A stretch of DNA of 5,700 nt from JAWXVE01 sp044425555. Lineage in GTDB: Bacteria; Bacillota; Clostridia; Lachnospirales; Lachnospiraceae. Each line of letters begins with the position of its first letter. Position 1 is the first letter of the stretch. Made by a program: the position numbers and the translations under genes. The notes under the pieces are model-generated. The model did not search any database, had not been told where the DNA came from, and saw only the letters and a list, made by a program, of their open reading frames with translations. The stretch spans positions 1 through 5,700 of the forward strand of contig JAWXVF010000157.1 of the NCBI GenBank assembly GCA_044425555.1, in the 5' to 3' direction. Shown piece by piece: positions 1 to 5,515 of this stretch.

Positions 1-5
1 AAATA

Positions 6-23
6 CCCCCCCCCCCTTTTTTT
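6..23. repeat. Homopolymer tract, 11 C followed by 7 T
   Basis: A run of C at 6-16 passes directly into a run of T at 17-23, ending one base before the -35 box of the promoter at 25-53. Such tracts are prone to slipped-strand length change and to sequencing error. The tract lies outside the -35/-10 spacer, so a length change would alter only upstream contacts. The T run could alternatively be the tail of a terminator for a gene left of the window, but the few bases available to its left show no hairpin. Confidence 0.85.
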
Positions 24-24
24 C

Positions 25-53
25 TTGACATTTACGTACTTTTTGTCTATCAT
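25..53 (+). promoter_or_regulatory. Sigma-A-type promoter of the membrane-protein gene
   Basis: The -35 box TTGACA (25-30) matches the consensus perfectly. It is followed by a 17-base spacer and the -10 box TATCAT (48-53), which matches TATAAT at five of six positions. There is no TGn extension before the -10. Transcription would start near position 60, giving a leader of about 43 bases before the ATG at 103. This is the clearest promoter in the window and indicates that the gene is transcribed on its own. Confidence 0.8.
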
Positions 54-58
54 GTAGT

Positions 59-74
59 TATGTGATTTTACATA
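59..74. promoter_or_regulatory. Small inverted repeat at the predicted transcription start (possible operator)
   Basis: TATGT (59-63) and ACATA (70-74) form a 5-base inverted repeat around a 6-base centre, lying over and just after the expected start of transcription. A repressor site there could block the promoter, or the RNA could form a weak 5' hairpin. The arms are short and AT-rich, so chance is a serious alternative. No known regulator is assigned. Confidence 0.25.
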
Positions 75-88
75 TATCATTTATAAAC

Positions 89-93
89 GGAGG
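89..93 (+). promoter_or_regulatory. Ribosome binding site (GGAGG)
   Basis: GGAGG at 89-93 sits 9 bases before the ATG at 103. It is a near-ideal Gram-positive Shine-Dalgarno sequence and fixes the start of the downstream membrane-protein gene. Confidence 0.85.
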
Positions 94-102
94 AATTACT
101 CA

Positions 103-540
103 ATGAATATTTTAGATGTATCAATTGTACTTTTTATTATAATGGAATCAGCTAATGTCTGTATTCTATACTTTTTCCCTGATTCTAGAAAGGGGAATGG
201 TGTAGCAGCCTTTAATGAATGGGAGGAGAGTAAGAAGAACGAAGACTCTCACCTCTTTGCAAGTTATATGGCTTCTTGGGTCGCTGGTGTGAAATTAATT
301 TTTATCCTATTGTTAGTAGTCATTCTATTTACCAATGATGAGACCACTAAGATATTAGGAGTTGTAGTAATGATTCTATCCATTGCAAGTTACTTTTGGA
401 AGTTACGACCTATTATCGGCGAATTAGATCGACGTGGAAAGATTACTCCTAAGGGATATTCTAAAGCCTTAAACCTTATGATTATAGGAATGATTTCCAT
501 GTTTACCATTGCACTTATTTCGCACTTAGCATTCTTTTAG
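103..540 (+). CDS. Small multi-pass membrane protein of unknown function (145 aa)
   Basis: I do not recognise a named family. The protein is strongly hydrophobic, with four likely membrane helices at about residues 6-25, 55-76, 82-99 and 122-143. Helix 1 carries an acidic residue, Glu15, followed by Asn18. A charged loop between helices 1 and 2 (about 26-50) starts PDSRKGNG and is rich in Glu and Lys. A second charged segment between helices 3 and 4 (about 100-121) reads RPIIGELDRRGKITPKGYSK, which looks like a conserved linker. There is no cleavable signal peptide and no recognisable catalytic motif. The start is supported by GGAGG 9 bases upstream and by its own sigma-A promoter. The gene ends with tandem in-frame stops (TAG then TAA at 538-543). 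It stands alone on the plus strand, converging on cls with 47 bases between stops. It could be a transporter-like or membrane-stress protein, but nothing here decides that. That it is a real gene is well supported; its function is open. Confidence 0.85.
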   Translation: MNILDVSIVLFIIMESANVCILYFFPDSRKGNGVAAFNEWEESKKNEDSHLFASYMASWVAGVKLIFILLLVVILFTNDETTKILGVVVMILSIASYFWKLRPIIGELDRRGKITPKGYSKALNLMIIGMISMFTIALISHLAFF

Positions 541-562
541 TAAGATTATTTACTACTTTTTA
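538..562 (+). terminator. Weak hairpin with T run after the membrane-protein gene
   Basis: TAGTAA (538-543) pairs with TTACTA (550-555) around a 6-base loop and is followed by CTTTTT (556-561). The position directly at the stop codon and the T run fit an intrinsic terminator for the plus-strand gene. The stem is only six pairs and mostly A-T, so on its own it would be inefficient. Confidence 0.35.
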
Positions 563-583
563 AAAATCACTTCCTACATAAAC

Positions 584-639
584 TACGCTATAGAATTGGT
601 GCAATCAACCGACTAACCTGTTCTTTATAGCGTATTTTT
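584..639 (+). terminator. Inverted repeat with T run, candidate terminator overlapping the cls 3' end
   Basis: TACGCTATA (584-592) is perfectly complementary to TATAGCGTA (626-634), and five T follow at 635-639. Read on the plus strand this has the layout of an intrinsic terminator 44 bases after the membrane-protein stop, although the 33-base loop is large. In the minus direction no T run follows the hairpin, so it would not be a standard terminator for cls. Almost all of it lies within the last codons of cls, so the arms also encode protein. Confidence 0.45.
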
Positions 640-2063
640 ATTCCTCGATTAGCATACATCTCTTTCGTCATCTCTTGACATACTTCTAAGTCTTTCTCAA
701 ATAATCTTACCATATCTTTGGCATCTTCTTCCGAATAATTCACCACATTAATTTCAAAGTTCAAATGCAGGCTTCGAATATCAAAATTAGCTGTTCCATA
801 AGAATACACTCTACTATCAATAATCACTCCCTTTGAATGTAGAAATCCATCTTCATAGGTGTAGCACTTTGCACCAGCCTTCACTAATTCTCCCACATAG
901 AATCGTGTCGCCCAGTACACAAACGGATGGTCTGGTTTACACGGAATCATAATATGTACTTTTATACCAGAATGAATCGCTACTAGTAATGCCGTCTGTA
1001 TCTCTTCATCTGGTATAAAATATGGAGTTTGAATATGAATAGATTCTGTTGCCTTGGAAATCATACGCAGGTAATTATCTCGTATATGAGGTAACGTGGA
1101 ATCTGGACCACTTGATATGACTTGTAAAGCACTAATACCTTCCGTTGGACGTGGCATTTTCGTATACATACTAATCGCAAATAGATTTTCTTTCTTCGTA
1201 TAATTCCAATCTAATATAAAACGGATACCAAGAGAGGACACTGCTAATCCCTCAATTCTCATATGCGTATCACGCCAATGACCAAATCGTTTGTCTAGTG
1301 ATAAATATTCTTTTCCTACATTAAATCCACCTACGTATCCAATATCACCATCAATCACTACAATCTTACGATGATTTCGATAATTCATATGGTAATCAAA
1401 TTTTCTAAGAAATCCTTCAAAGAAGATTCCTGTTTGTATATGATATTTTTCTAAATGTGCACAATATTCATTTGTTATAGATCGACTTCCAACTGAGTCA
1501 AATAAAATACGTACTTCTACCCCTTGCTCCGCTTTTGCAATTAATTCTCTCGCAATATGATCAAATAACATATCGTCTTGAATAATGTAATATTGCATAT
1601 GAATGAATTTCTTAGCATTTTTAATATCTTGATCTAATAATTCGAATTTTTTCTTTCCCTCTGTAATGTGTGTTACCGTATTATTGTCTGATAATACAGA
1701 ACTCATAGTATCTAGATTATAATAAATAAGATCCGAATACTCCTCAATATTCTTACTAATTCGTTGCATCTCATGAAAACTTAAACTATTTTCTTGCATC
1801 TCTACGATATCATGTAATTGATCATTGATTGCTTTAGCACGAAACATCTTCTCTTTGATTATATTAGCACCAATTAACAGGTAGATAATAATTCCCATCA
1901 CAGGAAGAATATGTATAAAGATAATCCATGCCCATGCTGATTCTGGATCTTTCTTCTTGGAGAAGATAATCGCTAATGCTACTAATAGATTCAAATAAAA
2001 TACATTTTCCCACACATGAATATACGCCGTTTGAATCATTTTGATTATATCAAATAAATACAT
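588..2063 (-). CDS. cls: Cardiolipin synthase, phospholipase D superfamily (491 aa)
   Basis: Joins two phosphatidylglycerol molecules into cardiolipin and glycerol at the cytoplasmic membrane. Two N-terminal membrane helices (about residues 17-35 and 43-64) form the family's membrane anchor. Two phospholipase D domains follow, each with an intact HxKxxxxD motif: His231-Lys233-Asp238 in HRKIVVID, and His409-Lys411-Asp416 in HSKGVIID. Each motif has the usual following context, YVGGFNVG (243-250) and GTANFDIRS (423-431). The length matches bacterial Cls enzymes (roughly 480-515 aa), and nothing is missing. The start at 2063 is supported by GAAAGG (2073-2078), 9 bases upstream; Met9 is a less likely alternative. 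The gene lies 37 bases after cinA with no room for an obvious promoter, so it is probably last in the rimO-pgsA-cinA train. PgsA, two genes upstream, supplies the precursor of its substrate. Several Cls paralogues may exist in such genomes, so the number suffix is left off. Confidence 0.95.
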   Translation of the reverse strand: MYLFDIIKMIQTAYIHVWENVFYLNLLVALAIIFSKKKDPESAWAWIIFIHILPVMGIIIYLLIGANIIKEKMFRAKAINDQLHDIVEMQENSLSFHEMQRISKNIEEYSDLIYYNLDTMSSVLSDNNTVTHITEGKKKFELLDQDIKNAKKFIHMQYYIIQDDMLFDHIARELIAKAEQGVEVRILFDSVGSRSITNEYCAHLEKYHIQTGIFFEGFLRKFDYHMNYRNHRKIVVIDGDIGYVGGFNVGKEYLSLDKRFGHWRDTHMRIEGLAVSSLGIRFILDWNYTKKENLFAISMYTKMPRPTEGISALQVISSGPDSTLPHIRDNYLRMISKATESIHIQTPYFIPDEEIQTALLVAIHSGIKVHIMIPCKPDHPFVYWATRFYVGELVKAGAKCYTYEDGFLHSKGVIIDSRVYSYGTANFDIRSLHLNFEINVVNYSEEDAKDMVRLFEKDLEVCQEMTKEMYANRGIKIRYKEQVSRLIAPIL

Positions 2064-2072
2064 TTCGCTCTA

Positions 2073-2078
2073 CCTTTC
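2073..2078 (-). promoter_or_regulatory. Ribosome binding site of cls (GAAAGG)
   Basis: On the minus strand GAAAGG lies 9 bases before the cls ATG. It is weaker than the GGAG-type sites of the other genes here but well spaced, and it favours the longest start. Confidence 0.55.
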
Positions 2079-2100
2079 TTTCCAATTTTCTCTTACTATA

Positions 2101-3342
2101 CTACTTCTCTTCTAATAAGCAATCTCTTAATAAAATCAATGCATTTATGGCACTAGACTCTCTGATTTTCTTACGATTCCCACTAAACTGATATGATTTC
2201 ACCCACACTCTTTCATTGATACAACAAGCAATATATACGAGTCCCACAGGCTTTTTCCTGGTGCCACCATCTGGTCCAGCAATCCCAGTAATAGAAATCG
2301 CCACATTAGTCTGTGCATACTTACAAGCTCCTTTTGCCATAGCTTTGGCCACAGGCTCGCTAACCGCTCCATACTCTTTAAGCAATTTCTTCTTCACACC
2401 TAACAATTCGCTCTTAGAATCATCTGCGTAGGTAATATAGCCTTGTTTATATACGCTAGATACACCAGGCACTTGTATGATTCTATTAGCAAGCATTCCC
2501 CCCGTACAAGATTCTGCAGTAGCAATTGTATACGACCTCTTTTGCAATATGTTCACAATTACTTCTTCTATAGTAACTTGATCTTTCTTAGAATAGATAC
2601 GATTTCCCAATCTTTTTTCTAATTCTTTTACCACTGGCTTCACTAGTAATTTAGCTGTTTTCTTATCTCTTGCATTAGCCGTCACACGCACATGTACTTC
2701 TGATAATTTTGCATAGGTGGCAATCGTTGGATTCGTCTGGGTATCTATTAAATCTTCTATCATTGTCTCAAGTTGACTCTCTCCTATACCACATACTTTA
2801 ACGGTTTTCGTATAGAATACTTCCTCTTGTAGTTCTTGTAAGTAAGGAGCAACCTTTCCTTCAAACATGGCAATTAACTCATGAGGTGGTCCTGGCAATA
2901 AAATAATCTTTTTCCCTATATATTCTACAATCAATCCAGGAGCCGTTCCATTGTCATTATCAAGTACTGTACACCCCTTCAATATAAGGGCTTGTTTCCA
3001 ATTATTATCTGTTAACTGCAATCCTCTCTTGTTAAAATACGTTTGAATGGCTTTCTTAGATGGCTCATGCATTACTAATTCTTCTTTGCATACTTTTGCT
3101 ACCGTTTCCTTAGTCATATCATCTTGTGTAGGTCCTAAACCACCTGACAAAAGAATCACATCACTTCTCTCTAGTGCTGTTACAAGAGCAGCTTCTAATC
3201 TCTGTTCATTATCTCCCACCACACTTTGATGATACATACGATACCCATATTTCGCACATTGCTCTGCTAAATAACTAGCATTAGTATTCACTATCATTCC
3301 TAATAATAATTCTGTTCCAACTGAAATAACCTCTGCTACCAT
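2101..3342 (-). CDS. cinA: CinA-family protein / nicotinamide-nucleotide amidohydrolase (413 aa)
   Basis: A full-length two-part CinA. The N-terminal half (about 1-170) is a MoaB/MogA-like (molybdopterin-binding type, COG1058) domain with GTELLLG (9-15), SGGLGPTQDDMT (66-77) and LPGPPHE (149-155). In studied CinA proteins this half can hydrolyse ADP-ribose. A linker domain spans about 175-255. The C-terminal half (about 257-411) is the PncC-type amidohydrolase that turns nicotinamide mononucleotide into nicotinate mononucleotide. It has TAESCTGG (275-282), containing the proposed catalytic serine, and GIAGPDGGTRKKPVG (353-367). Both halves appear intact, so both activities are plausible. The name comes from competence/damage-inducible operons in streptococci and Bacillus, where cinA precedes recA; no recA follows here. 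The start is fixed by AAAGGAG (3353-3359), 10 bases upstream, which lies inside the last codons of pgsA. Only two bases separate it from the pgsA stop, suggesting coupled translation. Confidence 0.95.
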   Translation of the reverse strand: MVAEVISVGTELLLGMIVNTNASYLAEQCAKYGYRMYHQSVVGDNEQRLEAALVTALERSDVILLSGGLGPTQDDMTKETVAKVCKEELVMHEPSKKAIQTYFNKRGLQLTDNNWKQALILKGCTVLDNDNGTAPGLIVEYIGKKIILLPGPPHELIAMFEGKVAPYLQELQEEVFYTKTVKVCGIGESQLETMIEDLIDTQTNPTIATYAKLSEVHVRVTANARDKKTAKLLVKPVVKELEKRLGNRIYSKKDQVTIEEVIVNILQKRSYTIATAESCTGGMLANRIIQVPGVSSVYKQGYITYADDSKSELLGVKKKLLKEYGAVSEPVAKAMAKGACKYAQTNVAISITGIAGPDGGTRKKPVGLVYIACCINERVWVKSYQFSGNRKKIRESSAINALILLRDCLLEEK

Positions 3343-3344
3343 TC

Positions 3345-3869
3345 TTATAACACTCCTTTGTTCTTATATAAGTAATCAATCAGAGAAATAATCGTTAATG
3401 CCACAGAAATCCATACTACGATTTGTGTCACTATAATAAGTTGTTCAACATTCATAATTAATAGAATAATCATGAGCATTTGAAAAACTGTTTTTACTTT
3501 TCCCCAATAACTAGCTGCAATTACAACTCCATTATCTGAAGCAATTAAACGAAATCCACTAATAATAAATTCACGACTAATAATAATAATCACAATCCAC
3601 GAAGCTAGTCGCCCTTGTCCCACAAGACAAATCATAGCAGCACTTACAAGTAGTTTATCGGCTAAAGGATCCATAAATTTACCAAAATTAGTAATTAGAT
3701 TATATTTTCTAGCAATCATCCCATCTAATAAATCCGTTAAACTAGCTAACACAAAAATTCCTAGTGCAATCCATTTTCCATAGATTCCACCAAGGGAAGT
3801 TTCCATAAAAAGTACCATAAAAGGAATCATCAATACTCGTAAGATTGTTAATTGATTAGGTATGTTCAT
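3345..3869 (-). CDS. pgsA: CDP-diacylglycerol--glycerol-3-phosphate 3-phosphatidyltransferase (174 aa)
   Basis: Makes phosphatidylglycerol phosphate from CDP-diacylglycerol and glycerol-3-phosphate, the committed step to phosphatidylglycerol and cardiolipin. The CDP-alcohol phosphatidyltransferase signature is complete: Asp46, Asp49-Gly50, Ala53-Arg54, Gly63, Asp67 and Asp71, with the canonical spacing. The aspartates bind the metal ions and the arginine helps hold the nucleotide. The opening MNIPNQLTILRVLMIP is typical of PgsA. Several hydrophobic segments (about 8-22, 30-47, 74-84, 90-106, 127-140, 145-166) fit the usual six-helix membrane fold. The length is close to normal (about 175-195 aa). 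The start at 3869 lies inside rimO, a 14-base overlap, with AGGAG 9 bases upstream; an ATG at 3876 is out of frame. The overlap suggests translation coupled to rimO. Other CDP-alcohol transferases (phosphatidylserine synthase, for instance) are less likely given the N-terminus and the neighbouring cinA. Confidence 0.95.
   Translation of the reverse strand: MNIPNQLTILRVLMIPFMVLFMETSLGGIYGKWIALGIFVLASLTDLLDGMIARKYNLITNFGKFMDPLADKLLVSAAMICLVGQGRLASWIVIIIISREFIISGFRLIASDNGVVIAASYWGKVKTVFQMLMIILLIMNVEQLIIVTQIVVWISVALTIISLIDYLYKNKGVL
3353..3359 (-). promoter_or_regulatory. Ribosome binding site of cinA inside the end of pgsA (AAAGGAG)
   Basis: On the minus strand AAAGGAG lies 10 bases before the cinA ATG and overlaps the last sense codons of pgsA. 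Ribosomes ending pgsA would pass directly over the cinA start, which favours coupled translation. Confidence 0.8.
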
Positions 3870-5190
3870 CTATCATTTCTCCTATTAAATCATATTCATT
3901 AGATCCTGTAATACGCACTTTGACATAATCACCTGTCATCAGTAACTTGTCCGAATGAACAAATAAATAACCATCCACATTAGGTGCATCTTTATATGTT
4001 CTTGCCAAATATACAGAATCCTCTTCTAATTTTCCCTCTATCATAGCAAATAATTCTACTCCAACAGATTGTTCTGCTTTCTCAAAGGCGATCTCTTGTT
4101 GCAACTCCATAATCTGCTGTTGTCTCTCTTGCTTCGTTTCTTCTAGGATTTGTCCTTCCATATCGCCTGCTATGGTATCTTCCTCTTGCGAGTAAGTAAA
4201 TACACCTAAGCGATCAAATTCCATCTCATTCACAAATTCCATCACTTCTTCATGGTCATCTTGTGTTTCTGTTGGAAACCCTGTAATAAAAGTAGTTCGA
4301 AGACACATATCCGGAATGAACTTACGAATCTTCTCTATATTCTCTCGTAATTCTTCTTGATTCGTTCTACGTCCCATTTTCTTCAAAATGGTATTAGATG
4401 CGTGTTGAATAGGAATATCTAAATAATTACAAATCTTCTCTTCTTCTTGTATAGTCTGAATCAATTCATCTGTAATCTCTTCCGGATAACAATAGAGAAT
4501 TCGAATCCATTGTAATTGTTCTATTTGACATAACGCTCTTAATAATCGTGGCAATTCTTTTCTTCCTGTAAGGTCAACTCCATATAAAGTCGTTTCTTGT
4601 GCTACCAGTATCAATTCCTTCACACCTTTTTCTACAAGAATTTTTGCTTCTTCTACCAAAGACTCTAATGGTACACTTCTATAATTACCACGTATTTTCG
4701 GAATAATACAATAGGTACACTGCTTGTTACAACCTTCTGCAATTTTTAAATAGGCAAAATGTCCTCCTGTGGTCACAATTCTCTTTTGCCCAACTGGCGG
4801 AATCTTACTAATATCTTCCATAAGATTTCTTGGTTGTCCTTCCAGTGCTTTTTCCACTACTTCTACAATATGTTCAATTGCTGAAGCTCCTAATATGGCA
4901 TCTACTTCCTCAATTTCTTCTTGTATTTCATCCTTATAGCGTTCTGCCAAACAACCAGTTACAATCAGTACTTTGATCTGTTCTGCCTTCTTCAATTCTG
5001 CCATTTCTAGAATCACTTGAATGCTCTCTTCCTTGGCATCATGAATAAAACTGCAAGTATTCACTACTACTACATCTGCTTGTTCTTGCTCATCTGTAAA
5101 GGTATATCCCTTTTCATACAAATAGCCAAGCATCACTTCTGAATCAACTAGGTTCTTATCGCACCCTAGTGAAACAAATAATATTTTCAT
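3856..5190 (-). CDS. rimO: Ribosomal protein S12 (aspartate) methylthiotransferase RimO (444 aa)
   Basis: Radical S-adenosylmethionine enzyme that adds a methylthio group to a conserved aspartate of ribosomal protein S12. Three parts are visible. The N-terminal UPF0004 domain carries the cysteines for the auxiliary 4Fe-4S cluster: Cys10 (in SLGCDKNLVDSE), Cys46 (in NTCSF) and Cys80 (in TGCLAERY). The radical-SAM core has Cys154, Cys158 and Cys161 in the CxxxCxxC motif CNKQCTYC. The C-terminal TRAM domain covers about 375-440. SLGCDKNLVDSE marks RimO rather than the tRNA enzymes MiaB and MtaB. Length is normal for the family, and all six cluster cysteines are present. The start at 5190 is secure: an in-frame TAA lies 12 bases upstream (5200-5202), and the family begins MKILFVSLGC. 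The likely ribosome site GGAG (5203-5206) is 12 bases away, slightly far. It follows rpoZ across a hairpin and overlaps pgsA by 14 bases. Confidence 0.97.
   Translation of the reverse strand: MKILFVSLGCDKNLVDSEVMLGYLYEKGYTFTDEQEQADVVVVNTCSFIHDAKEESIQVILEMAELKKAEQIKVLIVTGCLAERYKDEIQEEIEEVDAILGASAIEHIVEVVEKALEGQPRNLMEDISKIPPVGQKRIVTTGGHFAYLKIAEGCNKQCTYCIIPKIRGNYRSVPLESLVEEAKILVEKGVKELILVAQETTLYGVDLTGRKELPRLLRALCQIEQLQWIRILYCYPEEITDELIQTIQEEEKICNYLDIPIQHASNTILKKMGRRTNQEELRENIEKIRKFIPDMCLRTTFITGFPTETQDDHEEVMEFVNEMEFDRLGVFTYSQEEDTIAGDMEGQILEETKQERQQQIMELQQEIAFEKAEQSVGVELFAMIEGKLEEDSVYLARTYKDAPNVDGYLFVHSDKLLMTGDYVKVRITGSNEYDLIGEMIDEHT
3878..3883 (-). promoter_or_regulatory. Ribosome binding site of pgsA inside rimO (AGGAGA)
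   Basis: On the minus strand AGGAGA lies within the last rimO codons, with its GGAG core 9 bases before the pgsA ATG. It decides the pgsA start against the out-of-frame ATG at 3874-3876. Confidence 0.75.
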
Positions 5191-5202
5191 CGAATTCCAT
5201 TA

Positions 5203-5206
5203 CTCC
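5203..5206 (-). promoter_or_regulatory. Ribosome binding site of rimO (GGAG, long spacing)
   Basis: On the minus strand GGAG lies 12 bases before the rimO ATG. An out-of-frame ATG at 5198-5200 is only two bases after the GGAG, too close to compete well. The site lies 10 bases beyond the 3' foot of the hairpin at 5217-5253, so hairpin folding need not hide it. Confidence 0.5.
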
Positions 5207-5216
5207 AATCTTTGGG

Positions 5217-5253
5217 AAATGGAGCAATAACACTTCTTGTTATTCCTCCATTT
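5217..5253 (-). terminator. Strong hairpin between rpoZ and rimO (terminator, attenuator or processing site)
   Basis: Bases 5217-5232 pair with 5238-5253 as a 16-base-pair stem with one mismatch (5225/5245) and a 5-base loop. The hairpin starts 9 bases after the rpoZ stop. On the minus strand it is preceded by an A run and followed by only three T, counted within the stem, and then CCC, so it is a weak classical terminator for gmk-rpoZ. On the plus strand five T at 5251-5255 follow the core stem, a better terminator layout, but no plus-strand gene is nearby. There is hardly room for a promoter between it and rimO, so if it terminates, readthrough or a promoter inside rpoZ must feed rimO. Confidence 0.6.
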
Positions 5254-5262
5254 TTGTTACCA

Positions 5263-5514
5263 TTATGATTCTGTTGCTATAATTTTAATCTTAGAAGCAT
5301 TCAACTCTTCTATTGCTGTAGAGAGTGGTTTTTTCCCTTTATCTAAAACAGGAAACCCTTTTTCTCTCGCCACTTGATTCGTAAGAACAATCTGTCTCGC
5401 TCTCTTAGACGTTGCCATTACAATAGAATATCTACTATTTACTAACAACTCTGCCCCTTCTACAACCTCACTATTGACTACTTTCATTAATTCTGTGTAT
5501 GATGGATGTAACAT
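5263..5514 (-). CDS. rpoZ: DNA-directed RNA polymerase subunit omega (83 aa)
   Basis: The small omega subunit helps assemble and stabilise RNA polymerase by clamping the C-terminal end of beta prime. The family core is visible at residues 27-42 (SRYSIVMATSKRARQI), matching the omega pattern of a short strand followed by a helix with A-x-x-R-A-R-Q. KKPLSTAIEELNASKIKI (61-78) corresponds to the conserved KPL-x-x-A-x-E-E segment near the C-terminus. The length is within the normal range for the Bacillota (about 65-90 aa). The N-terminus MLHPSYTELMKVVNSEV resembles omega proteins of Clostridia. The start is supported by GAAAGAGG (5520-5527), 5 bases upstream inside the end of gmk. The gmk stop is one base before the ATG, and gmk-rpoZ pairing is a classic neighbourhood, so the two are very probably co-transcribed. 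Confidence 0.93.
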   Translation of the reverse strand: MLHPSYTELMKVVNSEVVEGAELLVNSRYSIVMATSKRARQIVLTNQVAREKGFPVLDKGKKPLSTAIEELNASKIKIIATES

Positions 5515-5515
5515 A

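Noticed and set aside
61..74. TGTGA half-site resembling a CRP/FNR-type operator
   Set aside because: The second half does not match TCACA and the symmetric part is only TATGT/ACATA. Calling a specific regulator would be over-reading.
541..587. Possible minus-strand terminator after cls
   Set aside because: The 47-base convergent gap holds a TTTTTAAAAA palindrome (557-566 region) but no GC-containing stem followed by a T run in the minus direction, so I could not support a terminator for the cls end.
2064..2100. Promoter for cls in the cinA-cls gap
   Set aside because: The 37-base gap contains the ribosome site and AT-rich sequence but no paired -35 and -10 boxes at acceptable spacing. Read-through from cinA is simpler.
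2216..2431. Plus-strand open frame of 71 codons
   Set aside because: It lies entirely antisense to the conserved C-terminal domain of cinA, has no convincing ribosome site, and its translation looks like a reverse-frame shadow.
3047..3229. Plus-strand open frame of 60 codons
   Set aside because: It is antisense to the conserved N-terminal domain of cinA, covering the region around SGGLGPTQDD, and has no promoter or ribosome site of its own.
3571..3593. Repeated AAT/TAA triplets that could look like a microsatellite
   Set aside because: They are the isoleucine-rich codons of a PgsA membrane helix (residues about 92-97) in AT-rich DNA. No repeat beyond the protein's hydrophobic composition is needed to explain them.
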